From contig NZ_JAHXZN010000007.1 in NCBI RefSeq assembly GCF_019429485.1, positions 1-64,000 of the forward strand: a stretch of DNA of 64,000 nt. The letters run 5' to 3'. The number at the start of each line of letters is the position of its first letter. Position 1 is the first letter of the stretch. The position numbers were made by a program, and so were the translations under genes. The notes beneath the pieces are model-generated. The model was not told the origin of the DNA. It worked only from the letters and a program-made list of their open reading frames with translations, and made no database searches. Origin of the DNA: Sphingomonas citri (GTDB taxonomy: Bacteria > Pseudomonadota > Alphaproteobacteria > Sphingomonadales > Sphingomonadaceae). Positions 1-7,742 of this stretch are shown here, in pieces.

Positions 1-236
1 GGAACCGCCGTACCTCGCCGGCTATGCTGCCGCTGATGATCGACCAACAAATTGTGCAGGATCGCATAGACCCACGGGCGGACCTCCGCACCCCGTCGCT
101 GTCGCCAGCGCCCGACCGCGCGCTCCAGGCAATCCTGCACCACGTCATCCGCCATCACCCGGTCGCGCAACCACGACCGGGCATAGCGGCGCAGCCCGGG
201 GATCAGCGGTTCGATCGCGGCGGCAAGCGGGTCCAT
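1..236 (-). CDS. ECF-type RNA polymerase sigma factor, partial (3' end outside window)
   Basis: The minus strand reads from ATG at 236 to the window edge without a stop, giving 78 residues. The segment around residues 30-70 has the region 2 signature of ECF sigma factors: an acidic DDVVQD stretch, then RPWVYAILHNLLVD, the usual form of the -10-binding helix. Regions 3-4 would lie beyond the window. The start sits one base after the stop of the upstream beta-propeller gene (TGA-G-ATG), so it is almost certainly co-transcribed with the propeller and DUF305 genes. ECF factors redirect RNA polymerase in response to envelope or metal stress; the signal here is unknown. No anti-sigma factor is visible in the window. 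Confidence 0.85.
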   Translation of the reverse strand, partial: MDPLAAAIEPLIPGLRRYARSWLRDRVMADDVVQDCLERAVGRWRQRRGAEVRPWVYAILHNLLVDHQRQHSRRGTAV

Positions 237-237
237 C

Positions 238-1677
238 TCAGTCGCGCTGCACCTGCACGATGCGCCCCGGCGCGCCGTTCACCACCTCCGCAACCGCCAG
301 AAAGCGCCGGGGTGTCGCGGTGCTGCCCTGAACGATCTGGCGGATCGGACCCGATGCGTTGACGATCGCCGCACCTGCCGGGTTGCTCATGAAGTTCGCA
401 AGCGGCTCTACAGCGCCGCTGCCGTCCGCATTGGCGGTCAGTACGAGCATGTAAGGCTTCTTGGGCTGCAAACCGGTAACGGCACTCTGCACGACCTGAA
501 TGATGCCCTGGTCGAAGAGGGTGATGCTGCTTGCCGTACCTTTGCCGCCAATCGGCCCCATGGTCAGATGCAGCGCCTTGCCCGCTGTGCCGAGCGGCTG
601 GAGATTGTCGGTGCCGGGGCCTGTCGGAACTGCGTTCGACACATAGGCGATCGCCTGCGGTGCCTGTCCGACCGGCACGGTAGCGACGACCGTGTTGCCG
701 GCAGTGTCGATCGCGGCCAGCTCATCGGAATTCTCTAGCCCGACATAAACGCGCCGGCCGTCGCCCGATGGCCAAACACCGTGCGGCATCTTGCCGACCG
801 GAATTGTTGCCACCGGCGTGAAGTCGGACGTGCGGAACACCTTGACCACATTCTCTCCGCCGACCGTCACATACGCGAACTGCCCCTTGGCCGTGCGGGC
901 GAAATTGACATGGTTCGTGATAGGCCCGGTATCCAGCACCTTCAGGATCGCGAAGGGTGGCCGAGCATCGAATGCGACCGTCTTGCCGATGTCCTTCAGC
1001 GTAAACCACACTTGCTTGCCGTCCGGCGTCGCGGCGATGTTGGGGCAGAAGGGGCTTGGCTGCGCCACCTGTCCGACCTGCGCGTGGGTCGCGACATCGA
1101 ACACAGCCAATACCGGATTGAACGAAGAGCAGACATAGCCGTACCGGCCATCGGGAGAGAAGATCGTCATGCCCGGACCACCGGGCGTCTTGATGCGCCC
1201 CGTCTCCTTGTACGTCGTGGGGTCGAGCACGGCGATATAATCCTCGCCGCGGACCGTGACCCACACCTCCTTGCCGTCCGGCGTGAAGAACGCCTCGTGC
1301 GGACTGCGCCCGACATAGGTCGTGTGCTTGACGGTGTTGGTGGCGGTGTCGATCCACGACACGGCGTTCGATCCGATCGACACGACCGCCAAGGTCTTCC
1401 CGTCCGGCGAGAAGCCCAGGCCGTGAACCAGCACCTGTCCCTTGTAGAGCGGGGAGAAGTTCATCGGCTGGGGATCGCCGAGTTTGATGACGCCGAGCAG
1501 CCGGTTGTCGGCCGGGTCGGTCACCGACACCGTGTTGGAGAATTGTTCAGACGCATAGACGCGGTCGCGGTGGCTGACGGGCATGTCCTTAGCGTTCCAC
1601 GGCGCCTGCTGGGCCATGGCGAGGCCCGGTGCGGCGCTCATCAGCAAGGCGGCCGAGCGCAGGATGGTCCGGATCAT
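238..1677 (-). CDS. Secreted YVTN-family beta-propeller protein
   Basis: A 479-residue protein with an N-terminal signal peptide (hydrophobic residues 5-20, likely cleavage after AMA near residue 22). Residues 40-350 hold about seven blades with recurring SPDGK / TPDGK turns and strands of the type VAVLDP or VATIPVG, typical of YVTN/lactonase-like propellers. The last 120 residues form a separate domain that I do not recognise. It is probably a periplasmic binding or scaffold protein; no catalytic residues can be assigned. It lies one base downstream of the DUF305 gene and one base upstream of the ECF sigma gene, so the three form an operon. This association is consistent with a periplasmic metal or redox role, which is inference. 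Confidence 0.85.
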   Translation of the reverse strand: MIRTILRSAALLMSAAPGLAMAQQAPWNAKDMPVSHRDRVYASEQFSNTVSVTDPADNRLLGVIKLGDPQPMNFSPLYKGQVLVHGLGFSPDGKTLAVVSIGSNAVSWIDTATNTVKHTTYVGRSPHEAFFTPDGKEVWVTVRGEDYIAVLDPTTYKETGRIKTPGGPGMTIFSPDGRYGYVCSSFNPVLAVFDVATHAQVGQVAQPSPFCPNIAATPDGKQVWFTLKDIGKTVAFDARPPFAILKVLDTGPITNHVNFARTAKGQFAYVTVGGENVVKVFRTSDFTPVATIPVGKMPHGVWPSGDGRRVYVGLENSDELAAIDTAGNTVVATVPVGQAPQAIAYVSNAVPTGPGTDNLQPLGTAGKALHLTMGPIGGKGTASSITLFDQGIIQVVQSAVTGLQPKKPYMLVLTANADGSGAVEPLANFMSNPAGAAIVNASGPIRQIVQGSTATPRRFLAVAEVVNGAPGRIVQVQRD

Positions 1678-1678
1678 G

Positions 1679-2077
1679 TCAGTGCTCCATAGGGCTATGG
1701 TGGTCGCCGCCCTGCGTCGGGGCTGGCGTCGAAGGCGGTAGCGGCTGGCCGATCGCCAGCTTCATGGCGGCGATCTCCTGCTGCTGATCGATGATGATTT
1801 CCTGCGCGATGCGCTTGAGCTGCTCGTTATGGCCGTAGCGCAGCTCCGCCACCGCCATATCGATGGCACCCTGATGATGCGGAAGCATCATCGCCACGAA
1901 GTCGCGGTCGACGTCACCGGACGGCTTGACCATCATGCCCGCCATCATCCGGTCCATCGCGACAGACATCATGGTAGCGTAGCCATCGGCGGGGGCGGCC
2001 GCGACTGCGCCGGTAAGTAGGGCCGAAGCCGTCAGACCCAGCATCCAATCTCGTCTACGCATAAGCCTCCAGCGCAT
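1679..2077 (-). CDS. DUF305 family exported protein
   Basis: A 132-residue protein with an N-terminal signal (ALLTGAVAAAPA). The mature part carries the DUF305 hallmark MMLPHHQGAIDMA near residues 62-75 and a second helix with a Gln-rich QQQEIAAMK stretch. The tail contains HH and MEH. DUF305 proteins are small four-helix secreted proteins; some members (the CopM type) bind copper through Met and His, and the Met-rich segment (MMSVAMDRMMAGMM) fits that. A second in-frame ATG five codons in is an alternative start. It is the first gene of the operon with the propeller and sigma factor genes. Confidence 0.85.
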   Translation of the reverse strand: MRWRLMRRRDWMLGLTASALLTGAVAAAPADGYATMMSVAMDRMMAGMMVKPSGDVDRDFVAMMLPHHQGAIDMAVAELRYGHNEQLKRIAQEIIIDQQQEIAAMKLAIGQPLPPSTPAPTQGGDHHSPMEH

Positions 2078-2216
2078 CGGTCTCGAAAGCGTAGACGATG
2101 CTCGTCGGGGTTTATTCCGTGGCCAAAGCCATTTTATCGGTCCTCACCAAAATGATAGTCTCATGCTTCTGCGGTTGGTTGACCGGGTCGCGGTCGGACA
2201 GCATATGCGCAGGCAC

Positions 2217-2279
2217 GGCGATGGATTTCCGCCGGGCCATTCGGTCGAACCGCCCTCGCAAGGGCCGATGATTCCTACC
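2217..2279 (+). promoter_or_regulatory. Fluoride riboswitch (crcB motif) upstream of the ClC exporter
   Basis: The sequence from 2217 contains in order GGCGATGG, TTCCGCC, GAACCGCCC and a closing GGGCCGATGATTCCTACC. These are the conserved pieces and spacing of the fluoride aptamer (GGxGATGG...CCGCC...ACCGCC...GATGAT.CCTAC). The gene just downstream is a ClC-family transporter followed by a DUF190 gene, the expected regulon. The aptamer ends only about 20 bases before an AAGGAGGA ribosome binding site (2297-2304), so control may act on translation initiation through a GGCGCC-containing switch. This is recognition by eye; a covariance-model score has not been computed. Confidence 0.87.
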
Positions 2280-2307
2280 AGGCGCCGCAAGGCAGCAAGG
2301 AGGAATC

Positions 2308-3666
2308 GTGCGCGCGACATTTCGCAATCTCTATGACCAGTTCAACATGGCAGCGTTCATTCGCGATCGCCGCACCCATGCCACGTCGGTACTGCGGTGG
2401 GCTTTGATCCTGGTCCCGATGGCCGCAGCGGTGGGAACGCTCTGCGCGGCCTTCCTGCGGAGCCTCGACACCGTAACCCGGCTTCGCTTCGCCTTTCCCT
2501 GGCTGCTCTACCTGCTGCCGATCGGCGGGTTCGTGGTCGGACTGCTCTACCATCTGACAGGGCGCTCGGTCGAAGGCGGCAACAACCTCATCGTCGAGCA
2601 AATCCACGAACCGGGGGGCGGCGTGCCGCTGCGCATGGCTCCGCTCATCTTCTTCGGCACGGTCGTGACACATCTGTTCGGGGGATCGGCGGGACGTGAA
2701 GGCACCGCCGTGCAGTTGGGCGGCAGTCTTGCCAGCGGGTTTGGACGCGCGCTCAGATTGGATGCGGAAGCGACACGCACCCTCCTTATGACCGGGATCG
2801 CGGCTGGGTTCGGCGCGGTCTTCGGGACGCCGATTGCGGGCGCGGTCTTTGCACTGGAGGTGCTGGCGATCGGTCGGGTCGAGTATCGCGCGCTGGTGCC
2901 ATGCCTGGTCGCGGCGCTGGTCGGTGACTGGACCTGTCTTGCCTGGGGCATTCATCACGGCGTCTACCATGTCGATGCGCTGGTGCCGGTCGACGCGCTG
3001 CTCGTCGCCAAGGCCGGTGTCGCCGGCATTGCCTTCGGTCTGACCGGGCTGACCTTTGCCGAGGCCAATCACGCGCTGGGCGGATGGTTGAAGCGCGTGA
3101 TCCCCTATGGCCCACTACGACCCGTTATCGGCGGGCTGGCCGTGATTGCGCTGGTCTGGCTGCTCGGAACCCGCGACTATCTTGGCCTGGGTACGCTCGC
3201 CGCGACACCGGACAGCCTGACCATCGCCAGCTTCTTTGGTCCCGATACGCACTCGTGGAGCTGGGCGCTGAAGCTGCTCTTTACCGTCGTGACCCTGAGC
3301 GCGGGCTTCAAGGGGGGCGAGGTCACGCCGCTGTTCTTTATCGGCGCGGCGCTCGGCAATGCGCTCGCGCCGATGTTCGGAGTACCGTCGGGGCTATTCG
3401 CAGCGATCGGCTTCGTCGCGCTGTTCGCGGGCGCGGCCAACACACCGCTGGCTTGCACGTTCATGGGGATCGAGTTGTTCGGCGCGGCCTATACGGTGCC
3501 GATCGCAGTCGCGTGCTTCGTCGCCTACCTCTGCTCAGGCCACAACGGCATCTACCTGTCGCAGCGCGTCGCTGTGCCAAAGGTACCTGCCGCACACCTC
3601 ACACCCGACGCGACCCTGCGCGATGCCCGCACGCACCGCGCTTCTCGCCGGCGCACGCGCGCCTGA
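2308..3666 (+). CDS. ClC-family anion channel/antiporter, probable fluoride exporter (CLC-F type)
   Basis: A 452-residue polytopic membrane protein with a GTG start 3 bases after the AAGGAGGA ribosome binding site. ClC signatures are present: VEGGNNLIVEQ in the first filter region (residues 88-98), the gating glutamate in GSAGREGTAVQ (about 127-137), and AGFKGGEVTPLF (about 331-342). The canonical Cl- motif GSGIP is absent and replaced by a GGNNL-type sequence, as in the fluoride-specific branch. The upstream fluoride riboswitch and downstream DUF190 gene support fluoride/proton antiport at the inner membrane, lowering cytoplasmic fluoride. Substrate assignment is inference from context; membership of the ClC superfamily is clear. 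The last 40 residues are a basic cytoplasmic tail. Confidence 0.88.
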   Translation: MRATFRNLYDQFNMAAFIRDRRTHATSVLRWALILVPMAAAVGTLCAAFLRSLDTVTRLRFAFPWLLYLLPIGGFVVGLLYHLTGRSVEGGNNLIVEQIHEPGGGVPLRMAPLIFFGTVVTHLFGGSAGREGTAVQLGGSLASGFGRALRLDAEATRTLLMTGIAAGFGAVFGTPIAGAVFALEVLAIGRVEYRALVPCLVAALVGDWTCLAWGIHHGVYHVDALVPVDALLVAKAGVAGIAFGLTGLTFAEANHALGGWLKRVIPYGPLRPVIGGLAVIALVWLLGTRDYLGLGTLAATPDSLTIASFFGPDTHSWSWALKLLFTVVTLSAGFKGGEVTPLFFIGAALGNALAPMFGVPSGLFAAIGFVALFAGAANTPLACTFMGIELFGAAYTVPIAVACFVAYLCSGHNGIYLSQRVAVPKVPAAHLTPDATLRDARTHRASRRRTRA

Positions 3667-3691
3667 TCCTGTTTCCTGTCGAAAGCCCGTC

Positions 3692-4075
3692 ATGCCCAAT
3701 CGTTTCACCGTCCATCACCGCGAAGTCGGGATGCTGCGCATCTATCTGAAACCGTCCGACAAGATCGGCCCGCGTCGCTTCTGGGGGGCAAAGCCGCTCT
3801 ATCGCGAGCTGATTCGCACCGCGAAGGCGGACGGCATCATCAACGCCGTCGCGCAAAATACCCATTACGGCTTCAGCAATCACGAACCGATCCGGGAGAA
3901 CGGCTCGGAAATTGCCGATCCGCATCTGACGATCTGTGTCGAACTGGTCGGCGATCGCGATCAGCTCGACCTCTTCTGTCGCCGGCATGGAGATCTGATC
4001 GGCGACAAGGTGATCGTCTACAAACGACTGGAGCATTGGACTATCACGCGCAAAACTGAGCTAACCAGAGCCTGA
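3692..4075 (+). CDS. DUF190 family protein
   Basis: A 127-residue protein starting at ATG 3692, 25 bases after the ClC stop and hence in the same riboswitch-controlled operon. DUF190 proteins adopt a PII-like ferredoxin fold. Visible family features are LRIYLKPSDK near residue 15, a central ALYRELI-type helix (here PLYRELIRTAKADGI), AQNTHYGF and a C-terminal DKVIVYKRLEHW. DUF190 genes often travel with fluoride exporters (crcB or CLC-F), and a regulatory role in fluoride efflux is suspected but not established. The same frame is open far upstream, but that stretch overlaps the ClC gene and does not resemble the family, so the internal ATG was chosen. Confidence 0.85.
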   Translation: MPNRFTVHHREVGMLRIYLKPSDKIGPRRFWGAKPLYRELIRTAKADGIINAVAQNTHYGFSNHEPIRENGSEIADPHLTICVELVGDRDQLDLFCRRHGDLIGDKVIVYKRLEHWTITRKTELTRA

Positions 4076-4165
4076 TCGGCGTTCCCGTAAAGGAACCTCC
4101 AACGGGACGGCCGACACCGACACAAAAATCCGCTGTATTCCCGCCGGGGCTTTCCCAAAATATGT

Positions 4166-4216
4166 TCCCGAAATAGGAGTCCCGAAATAGCTGTTTGAGA
4201 TGGGATAACGGGACTC
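4166..4216 (+). repeat. Repeat cluster upstream of the resolvase gene (candidate recombination/operator site)
   Basis: Two direct copies of TCCCGAAATAG lie at 4166-4176 and 4180-4190, 14 bases apart. GAGTCCCG (4177-4184) is matched by the inverted CGGGACTC (4209-4216), which abuts the resolvase ATG. Closely spaced direct and inverted repeats directly before a serine resolvase gene are what a res site or autoregulatory operator looks like. That is inference; no subsite consensus has been demonstrated. Confidence 0.45.
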
Positions 4217-4783
4217 ATGCTGGTTGGTTATGCGCGTGTCTCGACCTCCGATCAGGACCTGACGCTACAAACCGATGCGCTGACCAAGGCCGGCTGCGAA
4301 AAGCTGTTCACCGACAAGGTGAGCGGCGCGAAGCTGAACCGGCCCGGTCTGACCGAAGCTCTCAACTTCGTGCGGGCCGGTGACACGCTGGTGATATGGA
4401 AGCTCGATCGCCTTGGCCGATCGATCGGGGGCCTGATCGAACTGGCGGCGGACTTGTCCGCTCGCAAGATTGATTTCCGATCGCTGACGGACGGGTTCGA
4501 CACGGCCACCCCATCGGGCCGGCTGCTGTTTCATATCCTCGCTTCCGTCGCGGAGATGGAGCGCGAACTGATAAAGGAACGGACGATCGCCGGATTGGCA
4601 GCGGCACGGGCAAAGGGCGGCACGGGCGGAGGCCGCAAGTCGGTCATGACGCCCGACATGCTCGACACAGCCCGCAAGCTGCTCAAGGCCGGCGACAAAC
4701 CGGCGAAGGTCGCGAAGCTGCTACAGGTCGGCCGTTCTACCTTCTATCGCCATTTCCCTGCGGCCGAGCGCGAACTTGGCTAA
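4217..4783 (+). CDS. tnpR: Serine recombinase, Tn3-type resolvase/invertase (TnpR-like)
   Basis: A 188-residue protein of normal resolvase length. The catalytic domain starts with GYARVSTSDQ; the serine near residue 9 is the nucleophile. It continues through KLDRLGRS (about 57-64, with the conserved arginines), LLFHILASVAEMERELIKERT (helix E dimer region) and ends in a helix-turn-helix (about 160-183, KVAKLLQVGRSTFYRHF). It would resolve transposon cointegrates or invert DNA at sites such as the repeats just upstream. The gene appears intact, while the transposase genes that follow are broken, so it is probably a relic of a Tn3-family element. Confidence 0.92.
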   Translation: MLVGYARVSTSDQDLTLQTDALTKAGCEKLFTDKVSGAKLNRPGLTEALNFVRAGDTLVIWKLDRLGRSIGGLIELAADLSARKIDFRSLTDGFDTATPSGRLLFHILASVAEMERELIKERTIAGLAAARAKGGTGGGRKSVMTPDMLDTARKLLKAGDKPAKVAKLLQVGRSTFYRHFPAAERELG

Positions 4784-4894
4784 TCGGTGTCAGAAGATCG
4801 TCGCGTAGTAGGATTGCTCGAACCGGCCCCGGCTGATCCGGGCCATGTGGTCGATCCGTTCCGGCACCGGGGGCGGGCGGCGGGTCCGTGCCGG

Positions 4895-5425
4895 TCATGC
4901 GTCGGGGTGGGCCAGCAGCACGAGGTTGGCAATGGCCGCACCCAACAAAAACTCTTCCTCGGCACCGCGCTGGCCGCGAAGGCGCAGCCGGGTAAGCCCC
5001 CGCTTACTCTTCGCATCGGCAAAGACCCGCTCAACGCCCCGACGCACCCGCGCGTCGAGCAGCAATCGGCAGAACCAGCGATAAGCGAGGTTGAAGCAGA
5101 CTTCCTCGCACAGCCGGCGCTCCGACGTGATGGCATAGAGGCGAGCGATCAGCGCCATGCGGACCAGCAATTCAGGCGCGATTGAGGGACGCCCACGGCG
5201 ACTGTAATGAGGGGGCGAGCGCATCGCGCAGTTCACCCAGGTCGATCAGCCCGTCTATCCTGCGTAGGATATGATCGGCGGGGATCATCGCGCAAGCGCC
5301 CGCCACCTTGTACCCTTGCCGCCTCGCTGCTGCTTGCCCATCATGGCCGCTGCTCCCGATGTATCGAAGCAGGGAACCCGTCAGGAACGTGATCGGCTCA
5401 CCCGGCCTTTTTCAACAGCCCCGAG
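4895..5425 (-). pseudogene. Degraded IS1182/IS5-like transposase, frameshifted and internally deleted
   Basis: The minus strand at 4895-5236 reads GRPSIAPELLVRMALIARLYAI...SERRLCEEV..NLAYRWFCRLLL, the N-terminal DUF772-type region of IS1182-like transposases. It runs straight into GVERVFADAKSKRGLTRLRLRG, the C-terminal end of the same family. The middle third, with the catalytic DDE residues, is missing, so the element has an in-frame internal deletion. The true N-terminus (MIPADHILRRIDGLIDLGELRDAL) lies in another frame just upstream and is separated by an indel near a run of Cs around 5207-5215. TTTTTCAACAGCC at 5408-5420 resembles the terminal repeat of such elements and marks the likely outer end. 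No matching inverted repeat was found near 4790-4890. Confidence 0.75.
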
Positions 5426-5553
5426 CGTCCGCGTGACATATTGAGATAGCACCGGAACCAGGCGCCTTTCTGTCACTTAACCTGTCACTCCGGCTATGTC
5501 GCGTCAACGTCGTCACGGCATGATTGTGTGACAGCAGGGGGCATAGGGTCAAG

Positions 5554-5765
5554 ATGGTCGCCCAAATCCTGTCTTCGGCGCAGTTCGCGGCGCTGTTCGA
5601 TCTACCGTCAGACCTCGCCGCGATCGAACGGTTATACACGCTCGGCCCCCAACGATCTGCTCGAGTGCTTCGGCAAAGGCACCCGCCCATTGGATCGACT
5701 ATGCGGTGCAATTCGGTCATCTACGACATCCCGGAGGGCGACCCGGCTATCAGCCATGCCGTTCC
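5554..5765 (+). pseudogene. Remnant of the N-terminal region of a Tn3-family transposase
   Basis: Three frames together give a DUF4158-like Tn3 transposase N-terminus: ILSSAQFAALFDLPSDLAAIERLYTLGP in frame 1 (from ATG 5554), then NDLLECFGKGTRPLD in frame 2, then YAVQFGHLRHPGGRPGYQ in frame 3. The order and spacing match the start of TnpA proteins (LP....L...YTLS..DL......R....RLGFAVQLC.LR.PG), but two frameshifts and the loss of the remaining ~850 residues make it non-functional. With the resolvase at 4217 it suggests a decayed Tn3-type transposon flanking the defence island. Confidence 0.6.
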
Positions 5766-5783
5766 AAAAGGGAGCTTACCGGC

Positions 5784-6239
5784 TCACTCTGCCGCTATCG
5801 GCCGATCGATGGATCCGAGGACATCGGGCTCGATCCTCTCGAGGACGAATGTGCCCTCCACCTCGTCCAATTCGATGACTTTCATCTTTAGGTCCGGCTG
5901 TACGAAAGACCGCAGGATGGATCTCGGGGTTACGACCTTGTCCTTCGCGATGGCCAAAATGACATGAACCCTCCCATTAAGCTGATCGCGCGCATAGACG
6001 AGGTTGTCGATCAACTCGACAAAACCAGGCCGTGAACGCCATTCGCCCGGTCGATCTGTTTTCCAGCTCCGGTATGTCCGACCGCCATCCTCGAACCGAT
6101 CCTGCCAGAGGGTGACGGCGACACGGAGGCCGTCGGGGCTGCGTCCAGACCAGCTCCAGCGCGTGTTCCTCGGCACCACGCCATAGAATTCGAATGTCTC
6201 GGTATGACTCAGTCGCTTCGGCATGTCGCATCCCTTCAC
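5784..6239 (-). CDS. Conserved hypothetical protein
   Basis: A 151-residue protein of unknown function. The composition looks coding: FYGVVPRNTRWSWSGRSPDG, then VTLWQDRFEDG, GEWRSRPGFVELIDNLVYARDQ and VHVILAIAKD. It is a soluble alpha/beta protein without signal peptide or membrane helix, rich in Trp and Arg in the first half. The start could be 6239 or the ATG five codons later (MPKRLSHTE). I recall similar short proteins annotated only as hypothetical in sphingomonads and other accessory regions. It stands alone, between transposon remnants and the phosphorothioation operon and pointing away from that operon. Confidence 0.6.
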   Translation of the reverse strand: MKGCDMPKRLSHTETFEFYGVVPRNTRWSWSGRSPDGLRVAVTLWQDRFEDGGRTYRSWKTDRPGEWRSRPGFVELIDNLVYARDQLNGRVHVILAIAKDKVVTPRSILRSFVQPDLKMKVIELDEVEGTFVLERIEPDVLGSIDRPIAAE

Positions 6240-6392
6240 CTCAGCATAGGCATGCCCTGCGGCTCGGCAACCGGCGCCTGATCAGCCTGTGCATGCCGGT
6301 TCAATGCGCGAGGATTTAGCCCTTGGATGTCCGGACTGCATGAGGCGGCCCAGCTAGTCTTTTTGCGTTGACGAAGGCACCAAACTTACGCT

Positions 6393-6446
6393 TCAAGGAA
6401 CACAATAGGAACACCTCGCTCCTTGAGGTTCCATCATGCCTGATGG
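6393..6446 (+). promoter_or_regulatory. Inverted repeats in the sspA upstream region (candidate operators)
   Basis: Two perfect inverted repeats sit 80-135 bases before the sspA start. TCAAGGA (6393-6399) pairs with TCCTTGA (6420-6426), and CCATCA (6431-6436) pairs with TGATGG (6441-6446) around a 4-base loop. The nine-gene ssp operon has no other obvious promoter, because its genes overlap or are spaced by a few bases, so control should act here. No regulator gene is adjacent. Function as operators or RNA hairpins is inference. The rest of the 6240-6527 gap shows nothing else recognisable. Confidence 0.35.
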
Positions 6447-6527
6447 CAGCTATTCGTCACCTGCGCCAGATCGCTTGGCGGGCCGCAGGGGGCCAACCTA
6501 TAAGCGGGTCTGAGATGGGGAAGCACG

Positions 6528-7742
6528 ATGTTCGGCAATGTCTTGAGCAAGGAGGAAATGGGCTGCGCGAGCCCTGATCCGACGCGCCTGGCGGAGGTGG
6601 GATTCATCAACCTGGATGCGAACGCTAATGCACCAGTCACACGACGCGTGACCGACGCGGTAATGGCGGGGCTCGTCGCCGGAACGAATCCCTCCAGTGG
6701 TCATGCCGGAGGAGCCGAAGCGCGCGCTACTATCACGCGCGCGAGAGACGCGGTTTCCTTCTTAGCCGAGGGCGTGTTCGATGACGGCGTGGTCTTCACA
6801 TCGGGCTGCACGGAGGCCAACAACACCGTGCTGCACGCCGCCCGGACGCTGCAAGCTACGTTGATCACGACGGCAGTCGAGCATCCGTCCGTGCTATCCC
6901 CCTCGGCGGCGCTTCAGCGTGACGGGGTCTCCCTGATTCGATTGTCGGTCGGTGGGGACGGCTTGATCGCATTCGATGAGTTAGAGAAGCATCTCCACTC
7001 GACTTCCGGCCCGATCATCCTCTCGGTGCAGACCGCGAACAGCGAGACGGGCGTCGTCCAACCCATCCACGAAATCGCATGCCTCGTCGCCAAGCGCGGC
7101 GACATTCTCTTCCATACGGACGCAGCACAATCGTTCGGCAAGCTGCCGCTGGTGCTTGGCGACGGCGGCGCGCATGCGGCAAGCGTCTCCGCCCACAAGC
7201 TGCACGGCCCAATGGGCGTTGGGGCCATCCTGCTGTCTGATGGCGAGGACCGCGTCTACCCGCTGCTGCACGGGGGCGATCAGGAAGGTCGCAGGCGTGC
7301 TGGAACTGAAGCCTTGCCGCTAATCGCCGGGATGGGGGCGGCCTGCGCGGAGCGCGCGGAGCAGCTGGACGCCGATGTCGACAAGATGCGGATGCTTCGC
7401 GACCGCCTGGAAGCCTCCATCGTGGCCAGAGTGGACGGCGCGGCTGTGAATGGCATAGGATCCCCACGGCTGCCCAACACGACGAGCATCCGCTTCGAGG
7501 GTCGCGACGCGATGGAGATAGTGGCGCGTCTGGACGCGCTGGGTATCCTCGTCTCGCAGGGTTCCGCCTGCTCCAGCATGCGTCCGAGACCCTCGCACGT
7601 GTTGATCGCCATGGGGCTGACCGAGGCTCAAGCGTTCTCCACGGTTCGCCTGTCCACCTCCCCGCTGAACACCGTGGATGAGATCGACCGGGCGATCGCC
7701 GCCTTTGAGCGCGTCTGCCGAGAAGTGAGTAGAGCACGATGA
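6528..7742 (+). CDS. sspA: SspA-like cysteine desulfurase of the phosphorothioation system
   Basis: A 404-residue class V aminotransferase of the IscS/NifS type, which uses PLP to remove sulfur from L-cysteine as an enzyme persulfide. Visible landmarks: INLDANANAPVT at the substrate end, TSGCTEANNTVLHA, EHPSVL, HTDAAQSFGKL, the PLP lysine K224 in SAHKLHGPMG, and the persulfide cysteine C348 in QGSACSSM. Because it starts the ssp operon and overlaps sspB by ATGA, its role is to feed sulfur to SspD for DNA backbone modification. The ATG at 6558 (residue 11) is an alternative start, but the AAGGAGG in front of it is too close to be a normal ribosome binding site. Confidence 0.93.
   Translation: MFGNVLSKEEMGCASPDPTRLAEVGFINLDANANAPVTRRVTDAVMAGLVAGTNPSSGHAGGAEARATITRARDAVSFLAEGVFDDGVVFTSGCTEANNTVLHAARTLQATLITTAVEHPSVLSPSAALQRDGVSLIRLSVGGDGLIAFDELEKHLHSTSGPIILSVQTANSETGVVQPIHEIACLVAKRGDILFHTDAAQSFGKLPLVLGDGGAHAASVSAHKLHGPMGVGAILLSDGEDRVYPLLHGGDQEGRRRAGTEALPLIAGMGAACAERAEQLDADVDKMRMLRDRLEASIVARVDGAAVNGIGSPRLPNTTSIRFEGRDAMEIVARLDALGILVSQGSACSSMRPRPSHVLIAMGLTEAQAFSTVRLSTSPLNTVDEIDRAIAAFERVCREVSRAR

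Noticed and set aside
781..1692. Plus-strand 303-codon frame opposite the beta-propeller gene
   Set aside because: It is the shadow of a real gene: rich in His/Arg/Asp with no motif, while the minus strand has a signal peptide and propeller repeats.
2112..2327. Minus-strand 71-codon frame between DUF305 and ClC genes
   Set aside because: It lies antisense over the fluoride riboswitch and the ClC ribosome binding site, and its sequence has no family resemblance. The structured RNA explains the conservation better.
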